This document shows, one piece after another, positions 30,995 through 40,909 of a DNA stretch of 64,000 nt. Numbering within the stretch: position 1 is the first letter of the stretch; each line of letters starts with the position of its first letter. The notes under the pieces are model-generated. The model saw only the letters and a list, made by a program, of their open reading frames with translations, did no database searches and was not told the DNA's origin. Origin of the DNA: Dyella lutea (GTDB taxonomy: Bacteria; Pseudomonadota; Gammaproteobacteria; Xanthomonadales; Rhodanobacteraceae); the NCBI RefSeq assembly GCF_024158035.1, contig NZ_JAMZEK010000001.1, positions 1,468,001-1,532,000 of the forward strand, given 5' to 3'. The position numbers were made by a program, and so were the translations under genes.

Positions 30995-31136
30995 GTACGC
31001 CTCCCCTTGGAAAATCGATTTGATTTCGCCGGGAGTACCGTTGGATGAGTGATCCGGTCTGCCCGTTGCGAACGACATTTGTGGTTTGCCGTCGGGGCGG
31101 GATGTTAGTCCTGCCCAACGCGCTTGCGCGCAAACC

Positions 31137-31151
31137 TGCATACGTATTCAT
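31137..31151 (-). promoter_or_regulatory. Alpha-glucan locus operator, copy 3
   Basis: An identical 15-mer (minus strand ATGAATACGTATGCA), 143 nt before the TonB-dependent receptor start. Confidence 0.75.
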
Positions 31152-31224
31152 AACAATCGAGGGGCGGCCTATCGCTTTGTTGCAATTGATATTTTTGCTT
31201 GCGGCGGTGCAATACGTTGCGCCT

Positions 31225-31240
31225 TGAGAAAGCGCTTCCA
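31225..31240. promoter_or_regulatory. LacI/GalR-family-like operator
   Basis: TGAGAAAGCGCTTCCA contains the palindromic core GAAAGCGCTTCC with a central CG, the classic operator form of LacI/GalR regulators. It lies about 75 nt upstream of operator copy 3 in the receptor promoter region. Confidence 0.5.
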
Positions 31241-31748
31241 TTGTTATTTTCTTTGGCTTCTCGTCATTGGTGCGTTGCGGCAATGTTGGCCGCCACCAGG
31301 CGGCCGTGCGCGCTTGGCGGATCGTCGGACGGGAGTGTTGCGAAGCGCTGCGCAGGGAGTCTCGCGACCGCCGTCTGGCCGTGCAGCAGCTCGGCTGAAA
31401 TTCGGTATGGACGTCTAGACGTCGATGTCTCGCAAGCCGCTTCGCGCTGCGGTTTCCGGCGACGGCCGTACGCGCGGCGACGGTCCTGTGGATACGCGGT
31501 CGCGACCGGTGCGTGGGTGGGTCCGGGCATGGCGGACGCCATGCATGGCTCTTGGCACGGGAAAGATCGGACCGGTTACGATGATGCTGCGCTTGCGCAA
31601 GGGGATGTCGGTGGCCGTCGATATCCGGCAAACCGCGTCATGGCAAGGAGTGGAGGCGCCGCTGGTGGTCTGCATGGATGTCCTGCGGAAGCTGCGTATG
31701 CCGCGTCGCATCATGTGTGGTGGTGTTCGCGTCCCCGAGACGCACAGG

Positions 31749-31763
31749 ATGAATACGTATGCA
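31749..31763 (+). promoter_or_regulatory. Alpha-glucan locus operator, copy 4
   Basis: An identical 15-mer, here on the plus strand, 110 nt before the GH13 start at 31873. Like the others it reads ATGAATACGTATGCA toward its gene. Confidence 0.75.
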
Positions 31764-31872
31764 GACCCATCGGAAGGCAACGGACGCGCCTTTAAGCTCC
31801 CCAGCCATCGCTGCGCTCATCGCAGCACGCGCGAGCCCGAACAGGGCAGGGCGCGTTCGCCGGGATCAATAC

Positions 31873-33489
31873 ATGCAAAAGCAACCGTGGTGGCGCGGAG
31901 GCGTCATCTACCAGATCTATCCGCGCAGTTTCCTGGACACGAACGGCGACGGTGTCGGCGATCTGCCGGGCATCATCGAGCGGCTCGACTACGTGGCCAG
32001 CCTCGGCGTCGATGCGATCTGGATCTCGCCGTTCTTCAAGTCGCCGATGGCCGACTTCGGCTATGACATCGCCGACTACCGCGATGTCGATCCGCTGTTC
32101 GGCACCCTGGACGACTTCGATCGCCTGCTCGCCAAGGCGCACCGCCTCGGCCTGAAGGTGATGATCGACCAGGTGCTCAGCCACACCTCGATCGAGCACG
32201 CCTGGTTTCAGGAAAGCCGACAGAGCCGCGACAACCCGAAGGCCGACTGGTACGTGTGGGCCGATGCGCGCGAGGACGGCACGCCGCCGAACAACTGGCT
32301 TTCACTGTTCGGCGGTTGTGGCTGGCAGTGGGAGCCACGTCGCGGGCAGTACTACCTGCACAACTTCCTTACCTCGCAGCCGGACCTCAACTTCCACAAT
32401 CCGGTTGTGCGCGAGGCGATCCTGGACAGCGTGAAGTTCTGGCTCGACCGCGGCGTCGACGGGCTGCGGCTGGACGCGATCAACTTCTGTTTTCATGACG
32501 CTCTGCTGCGCGACAACCCGCCCAAGCCGCGGCACGAGCGCGTGGGTCGCGGCTTCAGCCCGGACAATCCGTACGCGTTCCAGCGCCACTGGTACAACAA
32601 TACGCAGCCGGAGAACCTCGCGTTCCTCGAGCAGCTGCGTGCGCTGCTGGATCGCTACGACGAGGTGGCGGCGCTGGGCGAGATCTCCTCGGAAGACTCG
32701 CTGGCGACCATGGCCGAGTACACCACCGGCAAGCGCCTGCACCTGGGCTACAGCTTCGAGCTGCTCACCGAGGATTTCAGTGCGGGCTACATCCGCAGCA
32801 CCGTCGAGCGGCTTGAGGCGCAGATGACCGAGGGCTGGCCGTGCTGGGCGATCTCGAACCACGACGTCGAACGCGTGCTCTCGCGCTGGGGCAACGGCGA
32901 TGCCTCGCCGAAGCTGGCCAACCTGCTCACCGCGATGGTCTGTTCGCTGCGTGGCTCGGTCTGCGTCTATCAGGGCGAGGAGCTTGCGCTGACCGAGGCC
33001 GAGGTGCCGTACGAGGCGCTGCAGGATCCCTACGGCATCGCGTTCTGGCCGAACTTCAAGGGGCGCGACGGCTGCCGTACGCCGATGCCGTGGAACGACC
33101 AGCCAAATGCTGGGTTCAGCGCAGGCAAGCCGTGGCTGCCGGTGCCGGCCGACCATGCGGCGCGCTCGGTGCTGGAGCAGGAGGATGCGCCGGAGTCGGC
33201 ATTGAAGGGGTTCCGCACCTTCATGCACTGGCGCCGCACGCAGCCGGCCCTGTGCTGGGGCGACATCCGCTTCCTCGACACTGCCGAGCCGGTGCTGGCG
33301 TTCACCCGTACGCTGGATGGCCGCACCGTGCTCGCCGCGTTCAACCTCTCGGCGCAGGCCGCCTCGCTCGACGTGTCGGCACTGGGCTTGCTCTCGCCGC
33401 TGGATGGCCACGGCCTCGCATCGGGGGCGATCGACGGCGACACGCTGCACCTGCCTGCGCATGCGGTGATGTACGCGGCCATCGGCTGA
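31873..33489 (+). CDS. Cytoplasmic GH13 alpha-glucosidase (oligo-1,6-/maltose-type)
   Basis: This 538-aa enzyme has no signal peptide and begins MQKQPWWRGGVIYQIYPRSF, the standard start of GH13 alpha-glucosidases. Nucleophile Asp201 (GLRLDAINF), acid/base Glu270 (ALGEISSED) and Asp331 (SNHDVER) are in place. It should cleave imported maltose or maltodextrins to glucose in the cytoplasm, completing the pathway begun by the secreted enzymes. An in-frame ATG at 31759 lies inside the operator region and is rejected. It is 7 nt from the downstream GNAT gene. Confidence 0.92.
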   Translation: MQKQPWWRGGVIYQIYPRSFLDTNGDGVGDLPGIIERLDYVASLGVDAIWISPFFKSPMADFGYDIADYRDVDPLFGTLDDFDRLLAKAHRLGLKVMIDQVLSHTSIEHAWFQESRQSRDNPKADWYVWADAREDGTPPNNWLSLFGGCGWQWEPRRGQYYLHNFLTSQPDLNFHNPVVREAILDSVKFWLDRGVDGLRLDAINFCFHDALLRDNPPKPRHERVGRGFSPDNPYAFQRHWYNNTQPENLAFLEQLRALLDRYDEVAALGEISSEDSLATMAEYTTGKRLHLGYSFELLTEDFSAGYIRSTVERLEAQMTEGWPCWAISNHDVERVLSRWGNGDASPKLANLLTAMVCSLRGSVCVYQGEELALTEAEVPYEALQDPYGIAFWPNFKGRDGCRTPMPWNDQPNAGFSAGKPWLPVPADHAARSVLEQEDAPESALKGFRTFMHWRRTQPALCWGDIRFLDTAEPVLAFTRTLDGRTVLAAFNLSAQAASLDVSALGLLSPLDGHGLASGAIDGDTLHLPAHAVMYAAIG

Positions 33490-33496
33490 CCCTGCC

Positions 33497-33958
33497 GTGA
33501 GCTTCCGGATTCGCCTGGACGACCTGCAGGGTGCGCCGGTGCAAGCGCTGCTGCGCGAGCACCTGGCAGGCGTGGCGCTGCACTCGCCGCCGGAGAGCAT
33601 CCACGCACTGGACCTCGACGGTCTGCGCGCGCCGGGCATGAGCTTCTGGACGGTGTGGGAAGGCGAGGAGCTGCTCGCCTGCGGGGCATTGAAGGAGCTG
33701 GATGCGGCCCACGGCGAAGTGAAGTCGATGCGCACGGCTGCCGCGCATCTGCGCAGGGGTGCGGCACGGGCGATGCTGGAACATGTGGTGGCCGAGGCGC
33801 GCCGCCGCGGTTATCGCCGCCTGAGCCTGGAGACGGGCACCGCCGCGGCGTTCGAGCCGGCCCATTGGCTGTATGCGGCGGCCGGCTTCGTGCCTTGCGG
33901 ACCGTTCAACGGTTACGTCGAAGATCCGTACAGTTGTTTCATGACGCGTGCGCTGTAG
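33497..33958 (+). CDS. GNAT family N-acetyltransferase
   Basis: The 153-aa protein starts at GTG 33497, 7 nt after the GH13 stop, so it is probably co-transcribed. The GNAT core is visible: the acetyl-CoA loop around MRTAAAHLRRGAARAMLEHVV, then a beta-bulge and LYAAAGFVPCGPF near the C-terminus, as in YsnE/PhnO-like enzymes. The acceptor is unknown. Its TAG stop codon is the TAG of a GTAGGAGC REP element that begins at 33954, so the insertion may have set the present C-terminus. Confidence 0.85.
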   Translation: MSFRIRLDDLQGAPVQALLREHLAGVALHSPPESIHALDLDGLRAPGMSFWTVWEGEELLACGALKELDAAHGEVKSMRTAAAHLRRGAARAMLEHVVAEARRRGYRRLSLETGTAAAFEPAHWLYAAAGFVPCGPFNGYVEDPYSCFMTRAL

Positions 33959-34028
33959 GAGCGACTTCAGTCGCGATGCCTGGCTCCGGGTTACATCCAA
34001 GAGCATCGCGACTGGAGTCGCTCCTACA
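33954..34028. repeat. REP-type inverted repeat (GTAG class)
   Basis: TGTAGGAGCGACTTCAGTCG on the left and its imperfect inverted partner ending GTCGCTCCTACA flank a short centre that contains the GAGCATCGCGAC motif. The layout is that of the elements at 11731 and 39111. It overlaps the end of the GNAT gene. Confidence 0.85.
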
Positions 34029-34052
34029 GGGTAGGTGAGCTTTTGGCTCGAC

Positions 34053-34080
34053 GTGGGAGGGGTTTCAGCCCCGACGCTCT
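34053..34080. repeat. Solitary REP half-element
   Basis: GTGGGAGGGGTTTCAGCCCC followed by GACGCTCT has the stem and tail of a single REP unit (stem GGGG/CCCC around TTTCAG). It lies 24 nt after the paired element at 33954-34028 and just after the end of the convergent molybdoenzyme gene. Confidence 0.6.
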
Positions 34081-34092
34081 CCCCGCGATCGA

Positions 34093-34848
34093 TCAGATCC
34101 CCGCGTACCACTCATAGCCGTAGTCTTCCCAGTAGCCGCCGTTGCCGCCGGCAATGTTGGCGAACGAGTCCACCAGTTCGATGCGGGCGATGTACTTGGC
34201 CTGCTTGTAGCCAAGCTGGCGGCTGACCCGCAGGCGCAGCGGCGCGCCGTTCTTGATCGGCAGCGGCTTGTCGTTGAGCCCCCAGGCCAGCAGGGTCTGC
34301 GGGTGGCGGGCCTCGGGGATGTCCACGCTCTCGTAGTACGGCTCGCCCGGGTCCATCTCGTCGTAGCAGTGGAACACCACGTAGCGCGCCTTCGCCTGCA
34401 CGCCGACCTTGTCCAGTACGTGCGACAGCCGCGTGCCGTGCCATTTGCCGATTGCGCTCCAGCCTTCCACGCAGTCGTGGCGGGTGATCTGCGCCACCTG
34501 CTCGATCTGCTTGAGGTCGTCGATGGAGAACGACATCGGCCGGTCGACCAGGCCGCCGACCTGCAGCCGGTAGTCGCGAAAGCCGTTTGCGAGCAGCGCC
34601 TGGTAGGCCGGGGTGGTCGGCATCGCGGTGCCGTTGGAGCGGAACACCGGTGACAGGTCCGCCTCGGTGTATTCCTTCGCCAGGGCGCTGGACGGTGCCA
34701 GCAGCGCCTGCACGCGACGGTTGAGGCCCTGCGCCTTGTTCAGCACCTTCGGACCCCAGCTGCTCCCGGAGATCCTGTCGCAGCCGGCGAGCACCAGGCT
34801 GGCTGCGCCGCCGACCGCCAGGCGCAGGAACGAGCGGCGGTCAGTCAT
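34093..34848 (-). CDS. SUOX-fold molybdopterin-dependent oxidoreductase (MsrP/YedY-like)
   Basis: The 251-aa protein starts MTDRRSFLRL, a twin-arginine signal, and its hydrophobic part ends in LVLAGC, so it may be both Tat-exported and lipidated. The SUOX fold is shown by RHDCVEGWSAIGKWHG, with the cysteine that ligates molybdenum, and by a C-terminal dimer region. Relatives reduce methionine sulfoxide or oxidise sulfite in the periplasm. The gene overlaps the upstream cytochrome b gene by 8 nt, matching the MsrP-MsrQ idea of an enzyme plus membrane electron donor, although this cytochrome is not MsrQ-like. Confidence 0.88.
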   Translation of the reverse strand: MTDRRSFLRLAVGGAASLVLAGCDRISGSSWGPKVLNKAQGLNRRVQALLAPSSALAKEYTEADLSPVFRSNGTAMPTTPAYQALLANGFRDYRLQVGGLVDRPMSFSIDDLKQIEQVAQITRHDCVEGWSAIGKWHGTRLSHVLDKVGVQAKARYVVFHCYDEMDPGEPYYESVDIPEARHPQTLLAWGLNDKPLPIKNGAPLRLRVSRQLGYKQAKYIARIELVDSFANIAGGNGGYWEDYGYEWYAGI

Positions 34849-35743
34849 GGCGGTTCTCCGTGGCCTCGTCGGCTTTGCCGGGAATGGGTGTCTCGTCGAT
34901 CCGGTACCAGCCGGTAATCATGCCGCGCAACTGGTTGAAGGCGCCGGTAATGATCACCTCGAACACGTGGATCAGCACGAAGGCGACGAAGCCCCAGGCA
35001 ATGATGAAGTGGATGGTGCGCGCGCTCTGCCGGCCACCCACCGCCTCCACCAGCGGCGACAGCACCGCATCCATGCGCGGCGACATCGCCAGCCCCATCA
35101 GCACGATGCCGATGCCGAACACCAGGATCACCACCAGGTAGGCCAGTCGCTGCAGGATGTTGTAGCGCAGCGCCTCCTCACCGTGCGGGTGCTTGAACTT
35201 GAGGTGCTCGACGATCGAGCGGCCGATGCCGCGCCAGTCCTGCTTCGTCGGCACCAGGTCGCGCTGGAAGTGCCGCGTGACCAGCGAGTAGCCGAGGTAG
35301 CACAGCCCGTTCAGCACGAACACCCAGGCGAAGAAGAAGTGCCACTGGCGGCCCATCGCCAGCCAGCGCGGACCGGGAACGGTCAGCCAGGAGGGGAAGC
35401 CGCGCACCTGCGGCTGACCATCGGGTCCGGCGGACACGCCGAGCACGCCGGTGGTGACGAACTCGTGGCGGCCGACGCGAGTGACGCCCACCAGCTTGCC
35501 GTCGGCGCCCATGCGCGCGTCCAGCGCCAGGATCTCCTTGCCGGGATCGGAGCGGTTGCCCAGCGACAGGCTGGGGTGGGCGTTGAAGATCTGCAGGCCG
35601 CTCATGAACAGGATCGAGAGCGCGATCACGTTGATCCAGTGCATCAACCGGATCGGCCAGCGGTGCCGATAGACCAGCCGGCCGTGGCGCGTGGCGGTCG
35701 CGGTGCTTGGCGGGGGCGTGTCGACCAGACTCGGGCTGTTCAT
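34841..35743 (-). CDS. Cytochrome b subunit, partner of the molybdoenzyme
   Basis: This 300-aa protein has about four to five hydrophobic helices with heme-type histidines (RLMHWINVIAL, QWHFFFAWVF, TIHFIIAWGF, LIHVFEVI). A periplasmic loop of about 80 residues follows the first helix. It resembles the Ni/Fe-hydrogenase/formate dehydrogenase-type cytochrome b. It overlaps the molybdoenzyme start, so the two form one operon in which it passes quinol electrons to the periplasmic enzyme. ATG 35743 with GGAG ten nt upstream is chosen over an earlier in-frame ATG. Confidence 0.87.
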   Translation of the reverse strand: MNSPSLVDTPPPSTATATRHGRLVYRHRWPIRLMHWINVIALSILFMSGLQIFNAHPSLSLGNRSDPGKEILALDARMGADGKLVGVTRVGRHEFVTTGVLGVSAGPDGQPQVRGFPSWLTVPGPRWLAMGRQWHFFFAWVFVLNGLCYLGYSLVTRHFQRDLVPTKQDWRGIGRSIVEHLKFKHPHGEEALRYNILQRLAYLVVILVFGIGIVLMGLAMSPRMDAVLSPLVEAVGGRQSARTIHFIIAWGFVAFVLIHVFEVIITGAFNQLRGMITGWYRIDETPIPGKADEATENRHD

Positions 35744-35932
35744 CCGTTGCGCTCTCCATGGAGGGTTGGGTTGCCCGGTCGAGCGGACATTCCGGCGGTG
35801 CATTCGTCGGGCGCGCCGGCGAGGTTACACCCGGGGCATGGCGTTGACGCCGGTTTGCCCTGGCCGCGGGCATGATGCGCGGCGGTGCCATCCATGGCGA
35901 TGGCGTGATTTCTTTCGATCCGGAAGCTGCAC

Positions 35933-37354
35933 ATGACCCGATCCAGCTCGCACGCCGATGCCTTCGTCTTCTTCGGCGCCACCGGCGACCTCGCCTACAA
36001 GAAGATCTTCCCCGCGCTGCAGGCCCTGCTGAAGGACGGCGAGCTGGACATGCCGATCATCGGCATCGCCAAGGCCGGCTGGTCGCTGGATCAGTTGAAG
36101 GCGCGGGCGCGCGAGTCGCTCGAGCACGCTGGCACGGTGGACGAGGACGCCTATGCCCGCCTGTGCCGGCAGCTCAGGTACATCGACGGCGACTACGCCG
36201 ACGACACCACGTATGCGCAGCTTCGCGAGGCGCTGCGCGATGCCCACCGCCCGTTGCACTATCTGGCGATTCCTCCCAGCCTGTTCCCGACCGTGGTGCA
36301 GGGCCTGGCTGAGGCCGGCTGCGCACGCGATGCCCGGGTAGTGGTGGAGAAACCGTTCGGCCGCGACCTGGCGTCTGCGCGCGCGCTGAACCGCGTGCTG
36401 CACAGCGCGTTCGACGAGTCGGCGATCTTCCGCATCGACCACTACCTGGGCAAGGAGGCGGTGCAGAACCTGCTGTACTTCCGCTTCGCCAACACCTTCC
36501 TCGAGCCGGTATGGAACCGCGACTACGTGCAGAGCGTGCAGATCACCATGGCCGAGGACTTCGGCGTGCAGGGCCGCGGCGCGTTCTACGAGGAGGCCGG
36601 CGCGATCCGCGACGTGGTGCAGAACCACCTGTTGCAGGTGACCGCGCTGTTGGCGATGGACGCGCCGGTCGGTCACGACGCAGCCTCGCTGCAGGCGGAG
36701 AAGCTGCGGCTGTTCCGCGGCATGCGGCCGCTGCGGCCCGAGGAAGTGGTGCGCGGCCAGTTCGACGGCTACCGCGACGAGCACGGCGTGGCCGACGACT
36801 CCAACGTCGAGACCTTCGCCGCCCTGCGCCTGCACATCGACACCTGGCGCTGGGCCGGCGTGCCGTTCTATATCCGCACCGGCAAGTGCCTGCCGGTGAC
36901 CGCCACCGAGATCCTGGTCGACCTGAAGGTGCCGCCGCTGGCGATCTTCGACACCATCGAGCCGCCGCAGTCGAACTATTTCCGTTTCCGGCTCAGCCCG
37001 GAGGTGGTGATCTCGGCCAGCACGCGGGTCAAGCAGCCCGGGGCTGAGATGCGCGGCCAGTCGGTGGAGCTGGTCGCACGGCGCGACACCGCCGACCAGC
37101 AGACCCCGTACGAGCGCCTGCTCGGCGACGCGATGCGCGGCGACGCCACGCTGTTCACCTCCGATGCCAGCGTGGAGGCCGCCTGGGCGGTGGTCGACCC
37201 GGTGCTCGACCTGGCCGAGCCGGTGCTCGGTTATCGCCCCGGCACCTGGGGGCCGGCCGCCGCCGCAGCGCTGGTGACCGACTGCGAAGGTTGGCACGAT
37301 CCGGCACCCGACGCGGCCGGCGTCGCCACGATGCCTTCCCCGGCGGCACGCTGA
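35933..37354 (+). CDS. zwf: Glucose-6-phosphate 1-dehydrogenase
   Basis: The 473-aa protein has the N-terminal NADP-binding [10 protein letters not shown] motif (about 15-24) and the G6PD signature [10 protein letters not shown] near residue 166-175, which carries the substrate lysine and catalytic His. Length and domain order are standard. It makes 6-phosphogluconolactone and NADPH, the entry to the pentose phosphate or Entner-Doudoroff route. GGAAGC precedes ATG 35933. It starts a plus-strand run zwf-pgi-pgm; pgl, edd and eda are not in the window. Confidence 0.97.
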   Translation: MTRSSSHADAFVFFGATGDLAYKKIFPALQALLKDGELDMPIIGIAKAGWSLDQLKARARESLEHAGTVDEDAYARLCRQLRYIDGDYADDTTYAQLREALRDAHRPLHYLAIPPSLFPTVVQGLAEAGCARDARVVVEKPFGRDLASARALNRVLHSAFDESAIFRIDHYLGKEAVQNLLYFRFANTFLEPVWNRDYVQSVQITMAEDFGVQGRGAFYEEAGAIRDVVQNHLLQVTALLAMDAPVGHDAASLQAEKLRLFRGMRPLRPEEVVRGQFDGYRDEHGVADDSNVETFAALRLHIDTWRWAGVPFYIRTGKCLPVTATEILVDLKVPPLAIFDTIEPPQSNYFRFRLSPEVVISASTRVKQPGAEMRGQSVELVARRDTADQQTPYERLLGDAMRGDATLFTSDASVEAAWAVVDPVLDLAEPVLGYRPGTWGPAAAAALVTDCEGWHDPAPDAAGVATMPSPAAR

Positions 37355-37442
37355 TCGCGTTCGCTTCGGTTTACTCTAGGGGGCCGCCTTTCCCCGATGC
37401 CGGGTCCCGACGACCGGCGTCCCTCACTCCGATGGAACGCCC

Positions 37443-39101
37443 GTGACTTCTTCCCCGAATCCCGAACTCACCCAGCGACCCGAGTGGCAGGCGCTGCGCG
37501 CGCATGCCGAGGCCAAGGGCCAGCGCCACCTGCGCGAACTGTTCGCCGCCGATCCGTCGCGCGGCGAGCGCCTGACCGCCGAGGCGGTCGGCCTGTACAT
37601 GGACTTTTCCAAGCAGCGCGTGGACGACGAAACCCTGCACCTGCTGCGCCAGCTGGCCGAGGCCTGCGACTTGGCCGGGCGCACCGCGGCGATGTTCGAC
37701 GGTGCGAAGATCAACGTCACCGAAGACCGCGCCGTGCTGCACACGGCGCTGCGTGCGCCCGCGCATGCCAAGGTCGAGGTGGACGGTGAGAACGTGGTGC
37801 CCGACGTGCACGCCGTGCTCGAACGCATGGCCGCGTTCGCCGACAAGGTGCGCAGCGGCGCCTGGCTGGGCCACACCGGCCAGCGCATCCGCAACGTGGT
37901 GAACATCGGCATCGGCGGCTCGGACCTGGGCCCGGTGATGGCATACGAGGCGCTGCGCCACTACAGCCAGCGCGAGCTCACGTTCCGCTTCGTCTCCAAC
38001 GTGGACGGCATCGACTTCGTCGAGGCCACGCACGACCTGGACCCAGCCGAGACGCTGTTCATCGTCTGCTCCAAGACGTTCACCACGCTGGAGACGCTGG
38101 CCAACGCGCAGGCCGCGCGGCGCTGGTGCCTGGCGGCGCTCGAGGACGAGGCGGCGATCGCCCGCCATTTCGTCGCGGTGTCGACCAACGAAAAGGAAGT
38201 GGCGAAGTTCGGCATCGACACCGCCAACATGTTTGGCTTTTGGGACTGGGTCGGCGGGCGCTACTCGATGGATTCGGCGATCGGCCTGTCGACGATGCTG
38301 GCGATCGGCCCGGACGGCTTCAGCGACCTGCTCGCCGGGTTCCACGCGATGGACGAGCATTTCCGCAGCGCCCCGCTGGAGCGCAACCTGCCGGCGTTGA
38401 TGGGGCTGATCGGGATCTGGAACACCAATTTCCTCGGCGCCGAGACGGTGGCCGTGCTGCCGTACGAGCAGTACCTGAAGCGTTTCCCCGCCTACCTGCA
38501 GCAGCTCACCATGGAGAGCAACGGCAAGGGCGTGACGCTGGACGGCCGCCGCGTGGACTACGCCACCGGCGCGATCTATTGGGGCGAGCCCGGCACCAAC
38601 GGCCAGCACTCGTTCTACCAGCTGATCCATCAGGGCACGCGGCTGATTCCCTGTGACTTCATCGGCGTCGGTCGACCGCTCAGCGCCTTGCCGCTGCCCG
38701 ACGGCAGCGACCAGCACGATCTGCTGATGGCCAACCTGATCGCCCAGGGCGAGGCGCTCGCCTTCGGCAAGACCGCCGAGGAAGTGCGCGCCGAAGGCGT
38801 GGCCGAGGCGCTGGTGCCGCACAAGACCTTCCCCGGCAACCGGCCCAGCACCACGATCCTGGCCGAGCGGCTCACCCCGCACGTGCTCGGCGCGCTGGTG
38901 GCGCTGTACGAGCACGCCACCTTCGTGCAGGGCGTGGTGTGGGGCATCGACTCGTTCGACCAGTGGGGCGTGGAGCTGGGCAAGGTGCTGGCCAAGCGCA
39001 CTGCCGCCGAACTCACCGCCAGCAGTGATGCCGAACTCGCCCACGACAGCTCCACCAACGCCCTGATTCGCCGCTATCGCCAGCTGCGCGACGGCACCTG
39101 A
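37443..39101 (+). CDS. pgi: Glucose-6-phosphate isomerase
   Basis: The 552-aa protein matches the normal bacterial Pgi length. Signature regions are visible: [11 protein letters not shown] (about 155-166), SKTFTTLET for sugar-phosphate binding, ESNGKGV, and the [13 protein letters not shown] stretch with the catalytic His region near 380. It interconverts glucose-6-P and fructose-6-P in the cytoplasm. The start is a GTG at 37443 behind GGAAC. It lies 88 nt after zwf and probably belongs to the same transcription unit. Confidence 0.97.
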   Translation: MTSSPNPELTQRPEWQALRAHAEAKGQRHLRELFAADPSRGERLTAEAVGLYMDFSKQRVDDETLHLLRQLAEACDLAGRTAAMFDGAKINVTEDRAVLHTALRAPAHAKVEVDGENVVPDVHAVLERMAAFADKVRSGAWLGHTGQRIRNVVNIGIGGSDLGPVMAYEALRHYSQRELTFRFVSNVDGIDFVEATHDLDPAETLFIVCSKTFTTLETLANAQAARRWCLAALEDEAAIARHFVAVSTNEKEVAKFGIDTANMFGFWDWVGGRYSMDSAIGLSTMLAIGPDGFSDLLAGFHAMDEHFRSAPLERNLPALMGLIGIWNTNFLGAETVAVLPYEQYLKRFPAYLQQLTMESNGKGVTLDGRRVDYATGAIYWGEPGTNGQHSFYQLIHQGTRLIPCDFIGVGRPLSALPLPDGSDQHDLLMANLIAQGEALAFGKTAEEVRAEGVAEALVPHKTFPGNRPSTTILAERLTPHVLGALVALYEHATFVQGVVWGIDSFDQWGVELGKVLAKRTAAELTASSDAELAHDSSTNALIRRYRQLRDGT

Positions 39102-39110
39102 CGCACCCGG

Positions 39111-39184
39111 TGCAGGAGCCGCCTCGGCGGCGATGCTCTTGGCTTGTGCCGAGAGAAAGCATCGCCGCCGAGGCGGCTCCTACA
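39111..39184. repeat. REP-type inverted repeat (GTAG class)
   Basis: TGCAGGAGCCGCCTCGGCGG and its inverted partner GCCGAGGCGGCTCCTACA flank a short centre with the GATGCTCTT motif. It lies between pgi and pgm and starts 10 nt after the pgi stop, so it could set relative expression of the two genes. Confidence 0.85.
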
Positions 39185-39230
39185 AGGGGCTTCGCGCACT
39201 GCTGCATTCCGTGAACTTCTTCGAGAAACC

Positions 39231-40880
39231 ATGAACCCAACCCTCAGCCCGCTCGCCGGCAAGCCGGCCCCCGCGTCGATCCTGATCGACGTGCCGCAAC
39301 TGCTCGCCGCCTATGCCGACCTGGTGCCCGACCCGTCGGTGCCGGCGCAGCGGGTGGCGTTCGGTACCTCCGGTCATCGCGGCTCCTCGCTCAGCCGCAG
39401 CTTCAACGCCGCGCACGTGCTGGCGATCAGCCAGGCGATCTGCGACTACCGCGCCATGCAGGGCATCGACGGCCCGCTGTTCGTGGCGATCGATACGCAC
39501 GCGCTCTCCGCGCCGGCGTTCGAGCACGCACTGGAAGTGTTCGTGGCCAACGAGGTCACCGCCATGATTTCGGCCGGTACGCCGTACACGCCCACGCCGG
39601 TGCTGTCGCACGCGATCCTCACCTACAACCGCGGCCGGACCGACCACCTGGCCGACGGCATCGTGCTGTCGCCCTCGCACAACCCGCCGGCCGACGGCGG
39701 CTACAAGTACAACCCGACCCACGGCGGCCCGGCCGACACCGACGTCACCCGCTGGATCCAGGACCGCGCCAACGCGCTGCTGGCCGACGGGCTCAACGGC
39801 GTGCGCCGGGTGCCCTACGCGCAGGCGCGCCGCTCGTCGCGGGTGATCGAGCTCGACTACGTGGCCAGCTACGTGTCGGACCTGGCGAACATCGTCGACT
39901 TCGACCTGATCCGCGCTGCGGGGCTGAAGCTCGGCGTCGATCCGCTTGGCGGCTCGGGCGTGCACTACTGGGGGCCGATCGCCGAGCGCTACCGGCTCGA
40001 CCTTACCGTGGTGAGCGAGGTGGTCGACCCGCAGTTCGCCTTCATGTGCGTGGACTGGGACGGCAAGATCCGCATGGATCCCTCGTCGAAGTACGCGATG
40101 GCCGGGCTGATCGCGATGAAGGACCGCTTCGATGTCGCCTTCGCCTGCGACACCGACCACGACCGCCACGGCATCGTCGCAAGAAGCAGCGGACTGATGC
40201 TGCCCAACCATTACCTCGCCACCCTGGTCGACTACCTGTTCCGCCACCGTCCGCACTGGCGTGCCGACGCGGCGGTGGGCAAGACGGTGGTCAGCAGTTC
40301 GCTGATCGACCGCGTGGCCGAGCGGCTGGGGCGGCGGCTGTACGAGGTGCCGGTGGGCTTCAAGTGGTTTGCCGACGGCCTGTTCGACGGCTCGCTCGGC
40401 TTCGGCGGCGAAGAGAGCGCCGGAGCGTCGCTGCTGCGCATGGATGGCGCGGTGTGGAGTACCGACAAGGACGGCCTGGTGCCGTCGCTGCTGGCGGCGG
40501 AGATGGCCGCGTGCGAAGGGCGCGATCCCGGCGAACTGTATGACCGGATCACTGCCGATCTCGGCAGGCCGTATTCCGATCGTGTCGATGCGCCGGCCAC
40601 CGCCGATCAGAAGGCGCGGCTGGGCAGGCTGTCACCGGCGCAGGTGTCGGGCACCGAACTGGCAGGCGATCCGATCACCGCGGTGCTGGACAAGGCGCCG
40701 GGCAACGGCGCGGCGATCGGCGGGATCAAGGTGGTGACGGCGCAGGGCTGGTTTGCCGCGCGCCCGTCCGGCACCGAGGCGATCTACAAGATCTACGCGG
40801 AAAGCTTCCGGGACGAGAACCATTTGCACAGCCTCATCGCCGAGGCGAATAAGATGGTGGATGCGGCGCTCGCCGTCTGA
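39231..40880 (+). CDS. pgm: Phosphoglucomutase (alpha-D-glucose phosphate-specific)
   Basis: This 549-aa alpha-D-phosphohexomutase has the four-domain order of [11 protein letters not shown] (about 44-51) comes first, then the phosphoserine loop SPSHNPP (Ser149), the Mg-binding DTDHDRHG (about 305-312), the sugar loop [11 protein letters not shown] and the C-terminal phosphate loop [12 protein letters not shown]. It interconverts glucose-1-P and glucose-6-P, linking glycogen or phosphorolysis products to glycolysis. ATG 39231 directly follows the REP element region. It is the third gene of the zwf-pgi-pgm run. Confidence 0.96.
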   Translation: MNPTLSPLAGKPAPASILIDVPQLLAAYADLVPDPSVPAQRVAFGTSGHRGSSLSRSFNAAHVLAISQAICDYRAMQGIDGPLFVAIDTHALSAPAFEHALEVFVANEVTAMISAGTPYTPTPVLSHAILTYNRGRTDHLADGIVLSPSHNPPADGGYKYNPTHGGPADTDVTRWIQDRANALLADGLNGVRRVPYAQARRSSRVIELDYVASYVSDLANIVDFDLIRAAGLKLGVDPLGGSGVHYWGPIAERYRLDLTVVSEVVDPQFAFMCVDWDGKIRMDPSSKYAMAGLIAMKDRFDVAFACDTDHDRHGIVARSSGLMLPNHYLATLVDYLFRHRPHWRADAAVGKTVVSSSLIDRVAERLGRRLYEVPVGFKWFADGLFDGSLGFGGEESAGASLLRMDGAVWSTDKDGLVPSLLAAEMAACEGRDPGELYDRITADLGRPYSDRVDAPATADQKARLGRLSPAQVSGTELAGDPITAVLDKAPGNGAAIGGIKVVTAQGWFAARPSGTEAIYKIYAESFRDENHLHSLIAEANKMVDAALAV

Positions 40881-40909
40881 CCCAAGACCCGCTCCAAGGA
40901 GTCCCCCCG

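Larger units (their letters stand above)
30995..31872. other. 878-nt divergent regulatory region
   Basis: Between the receptor and the plus-strand GH13 gene I see no credible gene; the open frames are short, unconserved in style and cross the operators. It contains two copies of the locus operator (31137 and 31749, 612 nt apart, facing outward) and a LacI-family-like dyad at 31225-31240. The stretch 31141-31265 is noticeably AT-richer than its surroundings, as expected for a promoter. Confidence 0.6.

Noticed and set aside
28235..31048. Long open frame of over 900 codons opposite the TonB-dependent receptor
   Set aside because: It is a GC-driven antisense shadow: the receptor on the other strand has clear domains, and this translation is low in complexity and rich in Arg, Ala and Gly. 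Similar shadows lie opposite the fusion gene (44217-47396), the amylases and ftsY.
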